The translations under genes and the position numbers were made by a program. This document shows positions 51,059 through 60,220 of a DNA stretch of 64,000 nt, piece by piece; the stretch's first letter is position 1; every line of letters begins with the position of its first letter. The stretch is taken from positions 7,041,445 to 7,105,444 of the forward strand of contig NC_019729.1 in NCBI RefSeq assembly GCF_000317475.1. Reading direction: 5' to 3'. Source of the stretch: Oscillatoria nigro-viridis PCC 7112 (GTDB taxonomy: Bacteria > Cyanobacteriota > Cyanobacteriia > Cyanobacteriales > Microcoleaceae). The notes beneath the pieces are model-generated. The model was not told the DNA's origin. It saw only the letters and a program-made list of their open reading frames with translations, and did not search any database.

Positions 51059-52570
51059 ATGAGCATTGTTATTGGCATCGATCTAGGAACAACATTTTCA
51101 GCGATGGCTTACATGAAAGATGGCAAGTCTGAAATTATTCCTAATAGTGAAGGCGAGAGAATTACCCCATCGGTTGTATTTTTTGATGATGATAACAGCA
51201 TACCTGTCGGTACTTTTGCGAAAAACGTTGCTGTCTCAGAGGGCGATCGAGTCGTGCAATTTATCAAGCGCCGCATGGGTGATGACTATGCGCTCGATCG
51301 ACAGGGACGCGAATGGCGACCTGAAGACATTTCTGCTTTAATTCTGAAAAAACTCAAACAAGATGCAGAATCTTATCTCAATACCCCTATTCGGGATGCA
51401 GTAATTACAGTTCCCGCCTATTTCGACGATCGAAAAAGGATGGCGACTAAAACGGCTGGAGAAATTGCGGGACTCAACGTACTCCAAATTATTAACGAGC
51501 CTACTGCGGCGGCTATGGAATTTACTGCTAGCCAAGAAGTGCAAAACAAAACGATACTCGTTTACGATTTGGGTGGTGGCACATTTGATGTTACGATCAT
51601 GCGAGTTGATGGCAAAAAAATTGATGTAATTGCTACGGGTGGTGACCATCAACTCGGTGGAAAAGATATTGACGATTGTACGATTGCTTACTTTCAGGAA
51701 GAGTTCCAAAAAGCCACGCGAGCCGATCCTTTAAAATCTTTAGCGGGTCAGCAGAGGCTCCGAAATGAGGCAGAAGAAGCTAAAAAACGGCTATCTTCTA
51801 ATTCTACTACACGGGTTGCTCTTGATGTAGAAGGTCGTCAAGCCAATTTTAAAATTACTCAAGCTAAGTTTGAAGACTTAATTGATGAGTTGCTTGTTCG
51901 CGCCGAAATGAATGTTGAGTTAGTTCTAGATGATGCTAATTTAACTCCCCAGCAAATTGATGAGGTTCTCTTAGTAGGAGGTTCAAGTCGTATCCCAGCA
52001 GTTAGCAAACGGCTCACAAAAATATTTGGCAAAGAGCCATTGAAAACAGTTAACCCTGATGAGGTTGTAGCTCAAGGTGCAGCAATTTTAGCTCAAAGCT
52101 TGGCGATTGAATCGGGTCAGGCAGTTCCTACTCCCAATACAGTTTTGCCTCAATTTTCGGATGTTTGCTCTCATAGCTTGGGAGTTGTGAGTCTCAATGA
52201 GCGTGGAGTGCCGGAAAACTCGGTAATTATTCCCAAAAATAGTACAATTCCTTGCAAATTTTCAGAAAGCTACGGAACAGTTAGAGACAATCAGCCTGGT
52301 GTCGATATTCAAATTTTGCAAGGAGAGGACAGAGATCCAGAATATTGCACGCAATTAGGGATTGCGCGGATAGAAAATCTTCCACCTTCACCGAGCGGTT
52401 CAGAAGTAGAAATTACCTTTGCTTACGATGCTAGTGGGATTCTAAGTGTGACGGGTATTTTTGTTCCCACCGGGCAGAAAGTAAGTACAACAATTAAAGT
52501 TCAAGGAACTATGTCGCCAGAAGAAACTAAACGCAGTCAGGAAGAAATTAAAAAACGCAATATTGAGTAG
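51059..52570 (+). CDS. Hsp70-family chaperone lacking the C-terminal lid
   Basis: This is a 503-aa protein started at ATG 51059, with AGGAGG 7 nt upstream. The actin-like ATPase domain is complete: GIDLGTTFSAMAY at the start, INEPTAAAMEF, YDLGGGTFDVTI and EVLLVGGSSRIPAV. The beta substrate-binding domain follows (about 375-485; SHSLGVVSLNERG, VEITFAYDASGILSV). The helical lid of DnaK, about 100 residues, is missing; the protein ends soon after GTMSPEETKRSQEEI. Such short Hsp70s are usually specialised for few clients. It is the last gene of the cluster whose first gene has a J-like domain without HPD, so the pair is not a canonical DnaK/DnaJ system. Confidence 0.92.
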   Translation: MSIVIGIDLGTTFSAMAYMKDGKSEIIPNSEGERITPSVVFFDDDNSIPVGTFAKNVAVSEGDRVVQFIKRRMGDDYALDRQGREWRPEDISALILKKLKQDAESYLNTPIRDAVITVPAYFDDRKRMATKTAGEIAGLNVLQIINEPTAAAMEFTASQEVQNKTILVYDLGGGTFDVTIMRVDGKKIDVIATGGDHQLGGKDIDDCTIAYFQEEFQKATRADPLKSLAGQQRLRNEAEEAKKRLSSNSTTRVALDVEGRQANFKITQAKFEDLIDELLVRAEMNVELVLDDANLTPQQIDEVLLVGGSSRIPAVSKRLTKIFGKEPLKTVNPDEVVAQGAAILAQSLAIESGQAVPTPNTVLPQFSDVCSHSLGVVSLNERGVPENSVIIPKNSTIPCKFSESYGTVRDNQPGVDIQILQGEDRDPEYCTQLGIARIENLPPSPSGSEVEITFAYDASGILSVTGIFVPTGQKVSTTIKVQGTMSPEETKRSQEEIKKRNIE

Positions 52571-52662
52571 CGATAAAATAGTGACTCACGCTATCAACTA
52601 GCGTAAACAAAAGCATTCATCTGCGGTTAAAAAAGTGCGATCGCCCCTAACACAAAAAGTGA

Positions 52663-52790
52663 GATCGCCCTTAATCCCCACTACATCCATCCACCATCAT
52701 CTGCGGTGCTAAAAAGAGCGATCGCCCTTAATCCCCACTACATCCATCCACCATCATCTGCGGTGCTAAAAAGAGCGATCGCCCTTATTC
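52663..52790. repeat. 57-bp tandem repeat with HIP1 sites
   Basis: GATCGCCCTTAATCCCCACT starts units at 52663 and 52720, and a third unit starts at 52777. Each unit also has CATCATCTGCGGTGCTAAAA. Further TGCGGTTAAAAAAG.GCGATCGC motifs flank the array on both sides. Confidence 0.88.
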
Positions 52791-52859
52791 CATCCCCGTT
52801 CATCCGCATTCATCTGCGGTAAAAAAAGAGCGATCGCCCATTCCTACTCTTTCCAAAAC

Positions 52860-53513
52860 TCACTGCGCCAAAACTTCCCTCACCCTGTCCCGAAATAAAC
52901 GCACAGCCGCCCTTTGTCCAATACTTTTACTTTGCTCTATCAAACCCGGAATTTCGGCGATCGGCAAAAACGGAAAAGCCCAACTGTTCTCCCTCTCTTC
53001 GTAATTACCCTCAACCAATTGATACACTTGAAGACATTGATTGCGATATCTCCAGATTTCAGGCACACCCAGAGCACCATAAATTGAGAACTTATTCAAA
53101 GAAGAACTTGTGTAGTCTGATTCTACTACTAAATCCGGTGGCGGATCGGCCGCTAAATTAATTTCATCTTTATCTCTAACTAAAGATTCATTTTGAATGT
53201 AAAAACAAGTATCCGGTTCAATAGCACGAGTTAAATCTTCCCGTTCCAGAGTCAACGCACCGAGGCTCATAGCTTCAATTTCTAATTCATCTGCTAAAGC
53301 TCCAATAAATAGTTCCAGCATGACTTTAGGTCTTTCATGTTTAGGTAAGGGCATTCTGATTTCTAAAACTCCTTCAGCATAAGCAATTCTCCACGCTCTA
53401 CCGTCGCCGACATCAGATATTATCGCTTTAAATGTTGACCATTTAATGCCTGTCAAAGTAATTAATTTTTCCTCGCTACTTTGTTGAGGAGGAGTCAATG
53501 TGGTTGTTACCAT
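52860..53513 (-). CDS. Uma2-family putative endonuclease (DUF820)
   Basis: This is a 217-aa protein. It has the family pattern: an N-terminal TGIKWSTFKAI segment, EGVLEIRMPL, PDTCFYIQN, PPDLVVESDYTSSSLNKFSIYGALGVPEIW and a Tyr-Val strand. These fit the PD-(D/E)xK-like core of Uma2 proteins, with Asp and Glu in PDLVVE and Lys in LNKFSIY. Uma2 genes are very numerous in cyanobacteria and their role is not known; a nuclease function is predicted from fold. It converges with the Hsp70 gene and is flanked by repeats. Start MVTTTLTPPQ; no clear ribosome binding site. Confidence 0.85.
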   Translation of the reverse strand: MVTTTLTPPQQSSEEKLITLTGIKWSTFKAIISDVGDGRAWRIAYAEGVLEIRMPLPKHERPKVMLELFIGALADELEIEAMSLGALTLEREDLTRAIEPDTCFYIQNESLVRDKDEINLAADPPPDLVVESDYTSSSLNKFSIYGALGVPEIWRYRNQCLQVYQLVEGNYEERENSWAFPFLPIAEIPGLIEQSKSIGQRAAVRLFRDRVREVLAQ

Positions 53514-53570
53514 AGGAGGTATAATTAGTTAAGCTTTGATTGATTTTAACACGCCCTTTTCTCATCTGCA

Positions 53571-53650
53571 TCCACTGTGGCACGGGCCCAAAAGCCTGTG
53601 GTTCCGAAGTGAGTCATGTCCACTGTGGCACGGGCGTCTCGCCTGTGCTA
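53571..53650. repeat. Dispersed palindromic repeat, two copies of TCCACTGTGGCACGGGC
   Basis: TCCACTGTGGCACGGGC occurs at 53571-53587 and 53619-53635, each followed by a GCCTGTG complement, so each copy can form a hairpin (CACGGGC...GCCTGTG). Confidence 0.7.
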
Positions 53651-53720
53651 TGGAAGCAGTTAAAAAAAGAGCGATCGCCCTTAACACAAAAAGTGCGATC
53701 GCCCCTTTCAATTCCTAACC

Positions 53721-55390
53721 AGGGCTTACTGAATAAGTTAGGAAAAATCGCGATCGCAATTAATGGGCAATTCAAGCTCGGCAAAACATAACTTTTTGTT
53801 GACTATAACTTGCCCAGTTATAGCTTTTAATAATCATTGAACCATAAATAGGTGTGATTTTTGGTTTTTGACATAAAAACACACAAAAAACCCGTCTTAA
53901 CCAGGTAGCAAGGTTCATCACTAAAAAAGTAATAGCAATAGCTGTTTCCGAAGTATTATCAAGCTTTGCCATCACTCGATTCAAGCTAAATCTTCTTTTA
54001 CCTTGTCCAAATTTGCCCTCAATAGAGTTACGAATTCTTTCATCTTCCCAGGCTTGTTTCTTGGTTTCCTTACTAACAATTGCTGGTGGCCTTCCTAAAG
54101 GGGGGCCACTAATTCTAATTCCTCTTTCTTTACACCAGGCTCGATTTTCCCTGGTTCGATAAATGCGATCGGCATGGACTGATTCTGGATAGCATCCTGT
54201 GTAAATTTTAAATGCTTCAAATGAGTGCTTTTAAGTCTCCTGATTCGTTAAAGTTATCCCAACTTATCCGGTCTAAAAATACATATCCTTCACTGCAACT
54301 CGCTGACAGTTTAGCTCCAAACTCTACGGGTTTTCCTGCTTTTCCTCTAACAATGGGACGGATGTGCGGTTGGCTTAAACTTACCCCAACTGTCCGATAT
54401 ACTCTGTTTTTTATTTTCCAATAACCAGAGTTGTTGGCGATAGACTTCTGTGAGAACTAGCAAGGTTTTATATTGCTTTTTGGTCAAACTTTGTAGGGTG
54501 GCACCTGATTCGATTAGCTGTTCAATATTAGCGAGGTTTCTTTTGATATATTGCAGTTGTTTTTTAAGGGCTTGGATTTTTTTGTTTCGTTTAGGTCGTC
54601 GTTGTTTTGCTACTGCTAAGTAGTCTTTCCTGGCTATTTTCCGGTAGGTTCTGGGTTTTTTATTGATTTTTACTTTGAGGGATTTATAGAGAATATCGAT
54701 GATTTTTTCGGTATGAACTCTGGCTCGGTTTAATAGCCCTAAGTCGGTGGGATAGCTAATATCTGCTGGAGCACAGGTCGCATCTATGACTAATTTTCCT
54801 TGATTGGTTAATTCATTTTTTGCGTCCGAATCCTTTTTTTTTTCGGGCGGTTTTGGGGTGGTTTCGCGCATTTTTTCCACCATCCGTTCGTTCACTTTCT
54901 TGATTAAGTTTGCACTGATTCGCTGCCGAAAGTGGACTAATAATGATGGATCAAATGGGGGTTCATTACTGTATGTTGATTGACCTATAAAGTATTGCAG
55001 GTATGGGTTTTCTCGGATCTGTTCTACTGTTTCTATGTCGCTGATTCCCAGCTTTTCTTTGATAATTAATGCCCCTAATGCCATCCTAAATGATGCAAGC
55101 GGGTGCTCCCATTTCGGTCGGAAAATTTGCAGCATATTCTGATTCAAATTCTAACCAAGGAATTAGTTGGGTCATTTTTACCCAACGGTTATCTTCTGAC
55201 AATCTTCCTTCAAAGGGGAGTTCAAAGTCGGATGGGGAGCTTGGGGCAAGCTCAGCTTTTCTATACACGATCGCAGGTGGTGATGCACGGGTTTTGACTG
55301 ATTATACCTGTTTTTCACGGCGACCCTTACTACTTTTTTGTTCGGAAAACCCATACACTGTTTACTTTTCTCACTGATTCAGCAAGCCCT
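53721..55390 (-). mobile_element. Degenerate IS5-like insertion sequence
   Basis: The imperfect terminal inverted repeats are AGGGCTTACTGAATAAG at 53721 and the complement of AGGGCTTGCTGAATCAG ending at 55390 (15 of 17 match). AACC flanks both ends (53717-53720 and 55391-55394), a likely 4-bp target duplication. Confidence 0.75.
53772..55268 (-). pseudogene. IS5-like transposase with at least three frameshifts
   Basis: Four frame pieces make one transposase. Piece 1 (55268 downwards, GTG start) reads MYRKAELAPSSPSDFEL to ANFPTEMGAPA. Piece 2 (to 54347) has ASFRMALGALIIKEKLGI, ETVEQIRENPYLQYFIG, FDPSLLVHFRQR and the catalytic GKLVIDATCAPADI. Piece 3 (about 54375-54218) has QPHIRPIVRGKAGKPVEFGA and YVFLDRISWDNFNE. 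Piece 4 (to 53772) has VHADRIYRTRENRAW, GPPLGRPP, NSIEGKFGQGKRRF and FLVMNLATWLRRVF. The order and motifs match full-length IS5-group transposases. The breaks lie near 55100, 54375 and 54220, so it is dead. Confidence 0.82.
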
Positions 55391-56420
55391 AACCAGAAAT
55401 CACCTCACTCAAAAGATGAGCCTGAGAACCCTCAAGTCGAGGCCCGTGAATCTGCACCACCAGAGAAGCCAAGAAATTGCCCCAACGAGCCGCTTGTGTA
55501 GAACTCAAACCATTAGTAATTCCAAACAAAACACCCCCCGCAAAAGCATCCCCAGCACCCACAGTATCGATCGCCTTTACCGGAAATCCAGCCACATCAA
55601 CAATCTGTTTGTTCTCCACCACCATGCAGCCTTTTTCCCCATTAGTGATAAAAGCCAAATCGGAAATCTCGCTCATTTTCCGAGCGCACTCTTCCAGAGA
55701 TTCCTCCTTAAAAAAGCTCCGAACTTCATCAGAATTGCAAAAAATCACATCGCAATATTCCGAAACCACCTTGTGAAAATCATCAGCAAATCGATCGACT
55801 AAAAAGCCATCCGAAAAAGTAAAAGCCACCTTCACACCCAGGCGCTTAGACTGTTCCATCGTCTCAATGCTAGCCTTTCTAGGGTCTGGAGCATCCCAAA
55901 GATAGCCCTCAACATAACTGTACTTGCAGTGAGCCAGTCGATCGACATCGATATCAGTCGCAGCCAGAGTAGTAGAAACCCCCAGATTAGTACACATCGT
56001 GCGTTCCGCATCCGGCGTAGTCAGCACTACACAAGTACCCGTAGGCCCGTTCGACTCAGCAGCAGGATGCACGTTAAAATCAATCCCCGCCGCCAGCAAA
56101 TCTTGGCGGTAAAATTCCCCGTTAGTATCCTTAGCAACCTTCCCCGAATAATACGCTTTACCGCCACTCTGAGCCAAACCAATCATCGTATTTGCCGCCG
56201 AACCCCCCGATCGCATTTGCAGCGAATTGTGCTCTAAATCGTGCAAAATCCCCCCCTGCCTTTCCGAATTCATCAGCGTCATCCCGCCGCGATTCAGCCC
56301 GTGGCCGAGTACAAATTCATCTTCCACCAATGCTAGGATGTCTACAAGGGCATTGCCTACGCCAAACACATCCACGGAACGGGAATCTTGATTGTTTTTT
56401 GCTTGATTATTTTCTGTCAT
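55389..56420 (-). CDS. PfkB-family carbohydrate kinase (adenosine kinase-like)
   Basis: This is a 343-aa protein started at MTENNQAKNN (ATG 56420); an upstream in-frame Met at 56480 gives an unlikely extension. Motifs are VGNALVDILA (N-terminal substrate region), RSGGSAANTMIGLA (PfkB signature 1) and AIDTVGAGDAFAGGVLFG (signature 2 with the catalytic Asp and anion hole). It phosphorylates a sugar or nucleoside with ATP; relatives are annotated as adenosine or ribo-kinases, but specificity cannot be read here. The TAG stop straddles the border of the IS5-like element; the pre-insertion sequence (CCTAACC) would give the same stop, so the protein is unchanged. Confidence 0.88.
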   Translation of the reverse strand: MTENNQAKNNQDSRSVDVFGVGNALVDILALVEDEFVLGHGLNRGGMTLMNSERQGGILHDLEHNSLQMRSGGSAANTMIGLAQSGGKAYYSGKVAKDTNGEFYRQDLLAAGIDFNVHPAAESNGPTGTCVVLTTPDAERTMCTNLGVSTTLAATDIDVDRLAHCKYSYVEGYLWDAPDPRKASIETMEQSKRLGVKVAFTFSDGFLVDRFADDFHKVVSEYCDVIFCNSDEVRSFFKEESLEECARKMSEISDLAFITNGEKGCMVVENKQIVDVAGFPVKAIDTVGAGDAFAGGVLFGITNGLSSTQAARWGNFLASLVVQIHGPRLEGSQAHLLSEVISG

Positions 56421-56519
56421 CGCTGCTTTTGGGTTTACACTAACTCTCAACTCTATAATAAATCGACTTCTACTCAACATCTATTTTCTTTAAGTTATCT
56501 TTATCTAAATCCCCAAGCC

Positions 56520-56663
56520 CAAATCGATCTAATCCACAATCCACAATCCAAAATCCACAATTCACAATCCACAATCTCAAATCCAACATCCACAATCCAC
56601 AATCTCAAATCCAACATCCAAAATCCCCAATCTAAAATCTAAAATCCAAAATCTAAAATCGCT
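56520..56663. repeat. Degenerate heptamer array (ATCCACA / ATCTAAA types)
   Basis: About 18 consecutive heptamers of the ATCNAAA/ATCCACA form run right up to the ATG of the next gene, so its leader mRNA would be made of repeat DNA. Confidence 0.85.
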
Positions 56664-58223
56664 ATGACTTCTCTCCCACCTCTGATTCAGCAAATGTTGC
56701 AGCCCGGTTTTTACCCGCACGGGGTGATAGAACCAGTGCAGCTAATTCAGACTCACGCTTCCTTTGTCCTGCTGACAGGATATTATACTTACAAAATCAA
56801 GAAACCCGTCAACTTTGGCTTTTTGGACTATTCAACATTGGAGAAACGGCAGCATTTCTGCAACGAAGAATTGCTGCTGAACCGACGCACTGCACCGGAA
56901 ATTTATCTAGAAGTTTTGCCAATCGTTCAAATTGGGGATTCATTTCAATTTGGCAGCAACTTACCTGCTACAACTCCGGCTGAAGTTGCTGTAGAATACG
57001 CACTGAAAATGCGGGAGTTTCCTCAAGATTCGCTGTTGCTTAGTTTGTTGGAAAACGGACTGTTGACCGAGCAAATTATGGCAGACTTAGGCAGGGAAGT
57101 TGCCAAGTTTCACAGCACGGCAATTAGTAATAGCTACATTCGCACATTTGGCGAAGTCAGTCAGATTCGGGTCGCAATAGACAACAATTACCTGATTTCG
57201 CAAAAATATATCGGCGGGCCGCAGACTCAGGCACAATATCAGGAAACTAAAGATTATACTGATGCGTTTTTTGCGGAAAATCAAGAGTTATTTAACCTGC
57301 GGATTGCCAATAATAAAATTCGCGAGTGCCACGGAGATATGCACTTGCGGAATATAGCATTGTGGCAAGATAAAATATTGCTATTCGACTGCATTGAATT
57401 TAACGAGCCTTTTCGCTTTGTTGATGTCATGTACGATGTGGCTTTTACAGTAATGGATTTGGAATCGCGGGGGCGCAGAGACTTAGGCAATGCTTTTCTC
57501 AATACTTACATCGAACAAACAGGGGATTGGGAAGGACTGCAACTGTTGCCTCTGTATTTGAGCCGTCAAGCTTATGTTAGAGCGAAAGTAACTTCGTTCA
57601 TGTTGGACGATGCCGCTATTTCCACAGCCCAAAAAGCAGAGATTTCACATACTGCCGCTCATTACTATAAACTGGCTTGGGAATACACACAACCGCACCG
57701 GGGAAAGTTAACTTTGATGTCCGGTTTGTCCGGTTCTGGCAAGAGTACAGCAGCTCGATATTTGGCGCGCCGCACTGGGGCAATTCACATTCGCTCGGAT
57801 GCGGTTCGCAAACATTTAGGCGGAATTCCTTTAAATGAAAGCGGGGGGCAAGATTTGTACTCGGATGAAATGACCGCGCAGACTTATGGTAGATTGTTAG
57901 AGTTGGGTATAATTTTGGCTGACCGAGGTTGGGATGTGATTTTAGATGCAAAGTTCGATCGCCAAAACTTGAGAACCGATGCGATTAATCAGGCTCAATC
58001 CCACGGCTTGCCCCTGCAAATCATTTACTGCACCGCACCAATTGAAGTATTGCGAGAACGGCTGCAACAGCGCCGGGGCGATATTGCGGACGCGACGGCA
58101 GAACTATTGAGTTCGCAGCAAGCAGCTTTTGAACCTTTTACAGAATTAGAGCAAATTTCTGTAAACATTGTAGATACCCTGCAAGACTTAGAGGTACAAT
58201 TAAACTTAATTTGTGGGGAGTAG
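56664..58223 (+). CDS. Fusion of APH-like kinase and AAA_33 P-loop kinase
   Basis: This is a 519-aa protein with two domains. The N-terminal one (1 to about 330) is an aminoglycoside phosphotransferase-like kinase: YKIKKPVNFGFLDYST as the nucleotide-binding part, ECHGDMHLRNIALW as catalytic loop at about 222 and LLFDCIEF as metal-binding Asp. The C-terminal one (about 345-519) has a P-loop GLSGSGKST at about 354, RSDAVRK, DAKFDRQNLR and a QRRGDIADAT lid region, as in gluconate-kinase-like AAA_33 proteins. This fusion is known in many bacteria and annotated as a bifunctional kinase; substrates are unknown. Start ATG 56664 directly follows repeat DNA. Confidence 0.88.
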   Translation: MTSLPPLIQQMLQPGFYPHGVIEPVQLIQTHASFVLLTGYYTYKIKKPVNFGFLDYSTLEKRQHFCNEELLLNRRTAPEIYLEVLPIVQIGDSFQFGSNLPATTPAEVAVEYALKMREFPQDSLLLSLLENGLLTEQIMADLGREVAKFHSTAISNSYIRTFGEVSQIRVAIDNNYLISQKYIGGPQTQAQYQETKDYTDAFFAENQELFNLRIANNKIRECHGDMHLRNIALWQDKILLFDCIEFNEPFRFVDVMYDVAFTVMDLESRGRRDLGNAFLNTYIEQTGDWEGLQLLPLYLSRQAYVRAKVTSFMLDDAAISTAQKAEISHTAAHYYKLAWEYTQPHRGKLTLMSGLSGSGKSTAARYLARRTGAIHIRSDAVRKHLGGIPLNESGGQDLYSDEMTAQTYGRLLELGIILADRGWDVILDAKFDRQNLRTDAINQAQSHGLPLQIIYCTAPIEVLRERLQQRRGDIADATAELLSSQQAAFEPFTELEQISVNIVDTLQDLEVQLNLICGE

Positions 58224-58309
58224 TTGCAGTTCGATCGCCCTTGGCAATTTGATTGTCTGCTAATATTGTAAATATCTTTCTGTGTTATTACAAAAAAAAG
58301 TTGCAGCTC

Positions 58310-58636
58310 ATGCCAAAATTTACCGGAGACTCCAAGGGGTTTAGCCCCGCGCTGATATGGTTTGTGTTGTTTACCGTTGGGTTTCGCTTAGTAGGATGTA
58401 CGCTGCCCCTGAGTCTTGGCCTTGGTGTCATCGGTGGCGTGGCAGCAGGTTTAATTGTCGCTTGGTGGCACAACGAATTACTACTCAACCCGAATTTAAA
58501 TTCCAAGGATAAAACCTCGGATGCTATAGTCAATAAAGAAGTAGTGCAAAGGGATGGCCATAAATATAGCAAAACCTCTAGGGGTGATGCTGCTACATTG
58601 TTCGGCTGGTTATCTGGACCAGAGGATCGTCGCTAG
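58310..58636 (+). CDS. Small membrane protein (108 aa)
   Basis: I chose the start MPKFTGDSKGFSP at ATG 58310; the frame is open upstream to 58253. Two adjacent membrane helices (about 13-30 and 33-52, ALIWFVLFTVGFRLVG and LGLGVIGGVAAGLIVAWW) are followed by a polar tail ending LFGWLSGPEDRR. It is probably a small cyanobacterial membrane protein of unknown role. It lies 86 bp after the kinase fusion and may be co-transcribed. Confidence 0.65.
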   Translation: MPKFTGDSKGFSPALIWFVLFTVGFRLVGCTLPLSLGLGVIGGVAAGLIVAWWHNELLLNPNLNSKDKTSDAIVNKEVVQRDGHKYSKTSRGDAATLFGWLSGPEDRR

Positions 58637-58644
58637 CTTGAGTC

Positions 58645-58692
58645 ATTAGTAATTAGTCATCAGTCATCAGTCATTAGCTAACAGTTAACAGT
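58645..58692. repeat. Heptamer array (GTCATTA/GTCATCA, CAGTTAA)
   Basis: Seven-base units AGTCATTAGTAATTAGTCAT and TAACAGTTAACAG, the same families as at 10367-10460. Confidence 0.85.
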
Positions 58693-58776
58693 TAACATTC
58701 ACTAATGCCCTTCGTCCCAATACCCAATACTTCTTCGGCTACGCGAGCGTACTTCCAATGCCAAATTCCCAATTGA

Positions 58777-59571
58777 ATGTTTGTATTTTTATCGAAACTC
58801 CTGCCGCTGTTTATTTATCCTTTGGGGTTGAGTTGCCTGTTAATGATGGCGGCTTTAATCACACTTTGGAAGCGTCCGAAATGGGCGGCGGCGCCAATTG
58901 CTGCGGCTCTAATTATTTTATTACTCGGAAGTAGCGGTTGGGTTTCAAAATCGTTAGTTCGATCGCTCGAATGGCAAAACTTACCAACCGCCGAACTCCC
59001 CCAAGCTGAAGCGATTATCGTCTTGGGCGGCGGTGTCAAAGCAGCTTTACCTCCCCGTCCTTGGGTAGAATTAGCGGAAGCGGGCGATCGAATAATCTAC
59101 GGTTCCCGACTTTACAAGCAAGGCAAAGCTCCGCTGCTCATTCTCAGCGGCGGTAGAGTAGATTGGAAAGGCGGGGGGCCTCCCGAATCGGCAGACATGG
59201 CAGAAATTGCCCAAACAATGGGTGTACCGGCATCAGCAATTCTGCAAGACCCCGATTCAAATAACACTTATCAAAATGCTGTCAACGTGCGGAAAATTTT
59301 AGATGCTAAAGCTATAAAAGGGCCAGTTTTGCTAGTGACATCGGCGATGCACATGACTCGATCGCTCTTAATTTTCCAGCGTCAAGGAATAAAAGCAATT
59401 GCCGCACCAACAGACTTCCAGATTACGCAGCAGGATATCGCAGCATCCCAAAACAATTGGCAAGCAGTCGCCTTGGATTTATTGCCGGATACTTATGAGT
59501 TAAACCAGTCAACTAAAGCTTTGAAAGAATACATCGGCTTAATCGTTTATCGGCTGCGGGGATGGCTGTAA
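58777..59571 (+). CDS. YdcF/ElyC-family membrane protein (DUF218)
   Basis: This is a 264-aa protein. Two N-terminal membrane helices (about 7-28 and 37-58) precede a DUF218 domain: EAIIVLGGGVKAAL, RIIYGSRLYKQGKAPLLILS, a GG loop, TYQNAVNVRKIL and VLLVTSAMHMTRSLLIFQRQ with the conserved His-Met-x-Arg. E. coli relatives (ElyC, SanA, YdcF) act in envelope integrity and vancomycin or lipid-carrier metabolism, so an envelope role is likely, without a proven reaction. Start ATG 58777; no clear ribosome binding site. Confidence 0.88.
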   Translation: MFVFLSKLLPLFIYPLGLSCLLMMAALITLWKRPKWAAAPIAAALIILLLGSSGWVSKSLVRSLEWQNLPTAELPQAEAIIVLGGGVKAALPPRPWVELAEAGDRIIYGSRLYKQGKAPLLILSGGRVDWKGGGPPESADMAEIAQTMGVPASAILQDPDSNNTYQNAVNVRKILDAKAIKGPVLLVTSAMHMTRSLLIFQRQGIKAIAAPTDFQITQQDIAASQNNWQAVALDLLPDTYELNQSTKALKEYIGLIVYRLRGWL

Positions 59572-59574
59572 CAG

Positions 59575-59830
59575 AATTTTAGATTTTAAATTTTGGATTT
59601 GAGATTGAAGAATTTAAACTAATATCAAATCCAGTTGCATCCCAATTATAGGGGCGGGGCGGGTTTGTATAATTTGTCTGTACTTATCAAATATCTGGGC
59701 GAACCCGCCCCGACAAAACTTCATCAGATAAAATTCCAAATCAAACGGATACGATCCAAAATCTAAAACCTAAAATCTAAAACCTAAAATCTAAAATCTA
59801 AAATCTAAAATCTAAAATCGATTGAGTGTG
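59575..59830. repeat. Repeat-rich intergenic DNA (heptamers around a GGGGCGGG palindrome)
   Basis: ATTTTAGATTTT heptamers at the left, AGGGGCGGGGCGGGTTTG facing CGAACCCGCCCCGAC (59650-59717) in the middle, and ATCTAAA heptamers ending ATCGATTGAG at 59760-59825 in opposite orientation. The whole looks like a composite element with heptamer ends. Confidence 0.75.
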
Positions 59831-59882
59831 CTAGCTTAAAGTCATTAAAGCCAATATTAGCCACCGTCGCCCCCAAACAATC

Positions 59883-60107
59883 ATGCTGCCCCACGAGTTG
59901 CAAAACATTGCCCCAGAACCGACTCCCGCGGCCGAAATTTTTCAGAGACACCAAATTGTCCGCGAGTTTTACGACGAAATTAAGTACCGTCAAGAACTAG
60001 AACTTCACTGCCAGTGGTATTACGCTACAGCGAAGCAGCATCAGCAGGAATTGCAGAAAATGCAGGGAGATTGGAATATTTTAGGTTGGTTTAGCCGCAG
60101 ACGGTAG
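59883..60107 (+). CDS. Small conserved protein (74 aa)
   Basis: It starts MLPHELQNIAPEPTPAAEIF. The body is an amphipathic helix-rich stretch (FYDEIKYRQELELHCQWYYA), ending in a basic tail GWFSRRR. There is no membrane helix. Its composition and clean ends between two repeat blocks suggest a real gene; I do not know its function. The last residues (WFSRRR) might bind membranes or RNA. Confidence 0.55.
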   Translation: MLPHELQNIAPEPTPAAEIFQRHQIVREFYDEIKYRQELELHCQWYYATAKQHQQELQKMQGDWNILGWFSRRR

Positions 60108-60220
60108 AAAAATTAAGCGTTAAATAAAAAAGATGGTTTGTAGTAAGGACTTTAGCCCCGCCGATCGACTAAAAGCCACAGAAAAAACTGAACTCCTCAC
60201 TACAAACTCTACAACAGTTA

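Noticed and set aside
55103..55377. Plus-strand ORFs over the IS5-like element end
   Set aside because: Shadows of the transposase N-terminus on the other strand.
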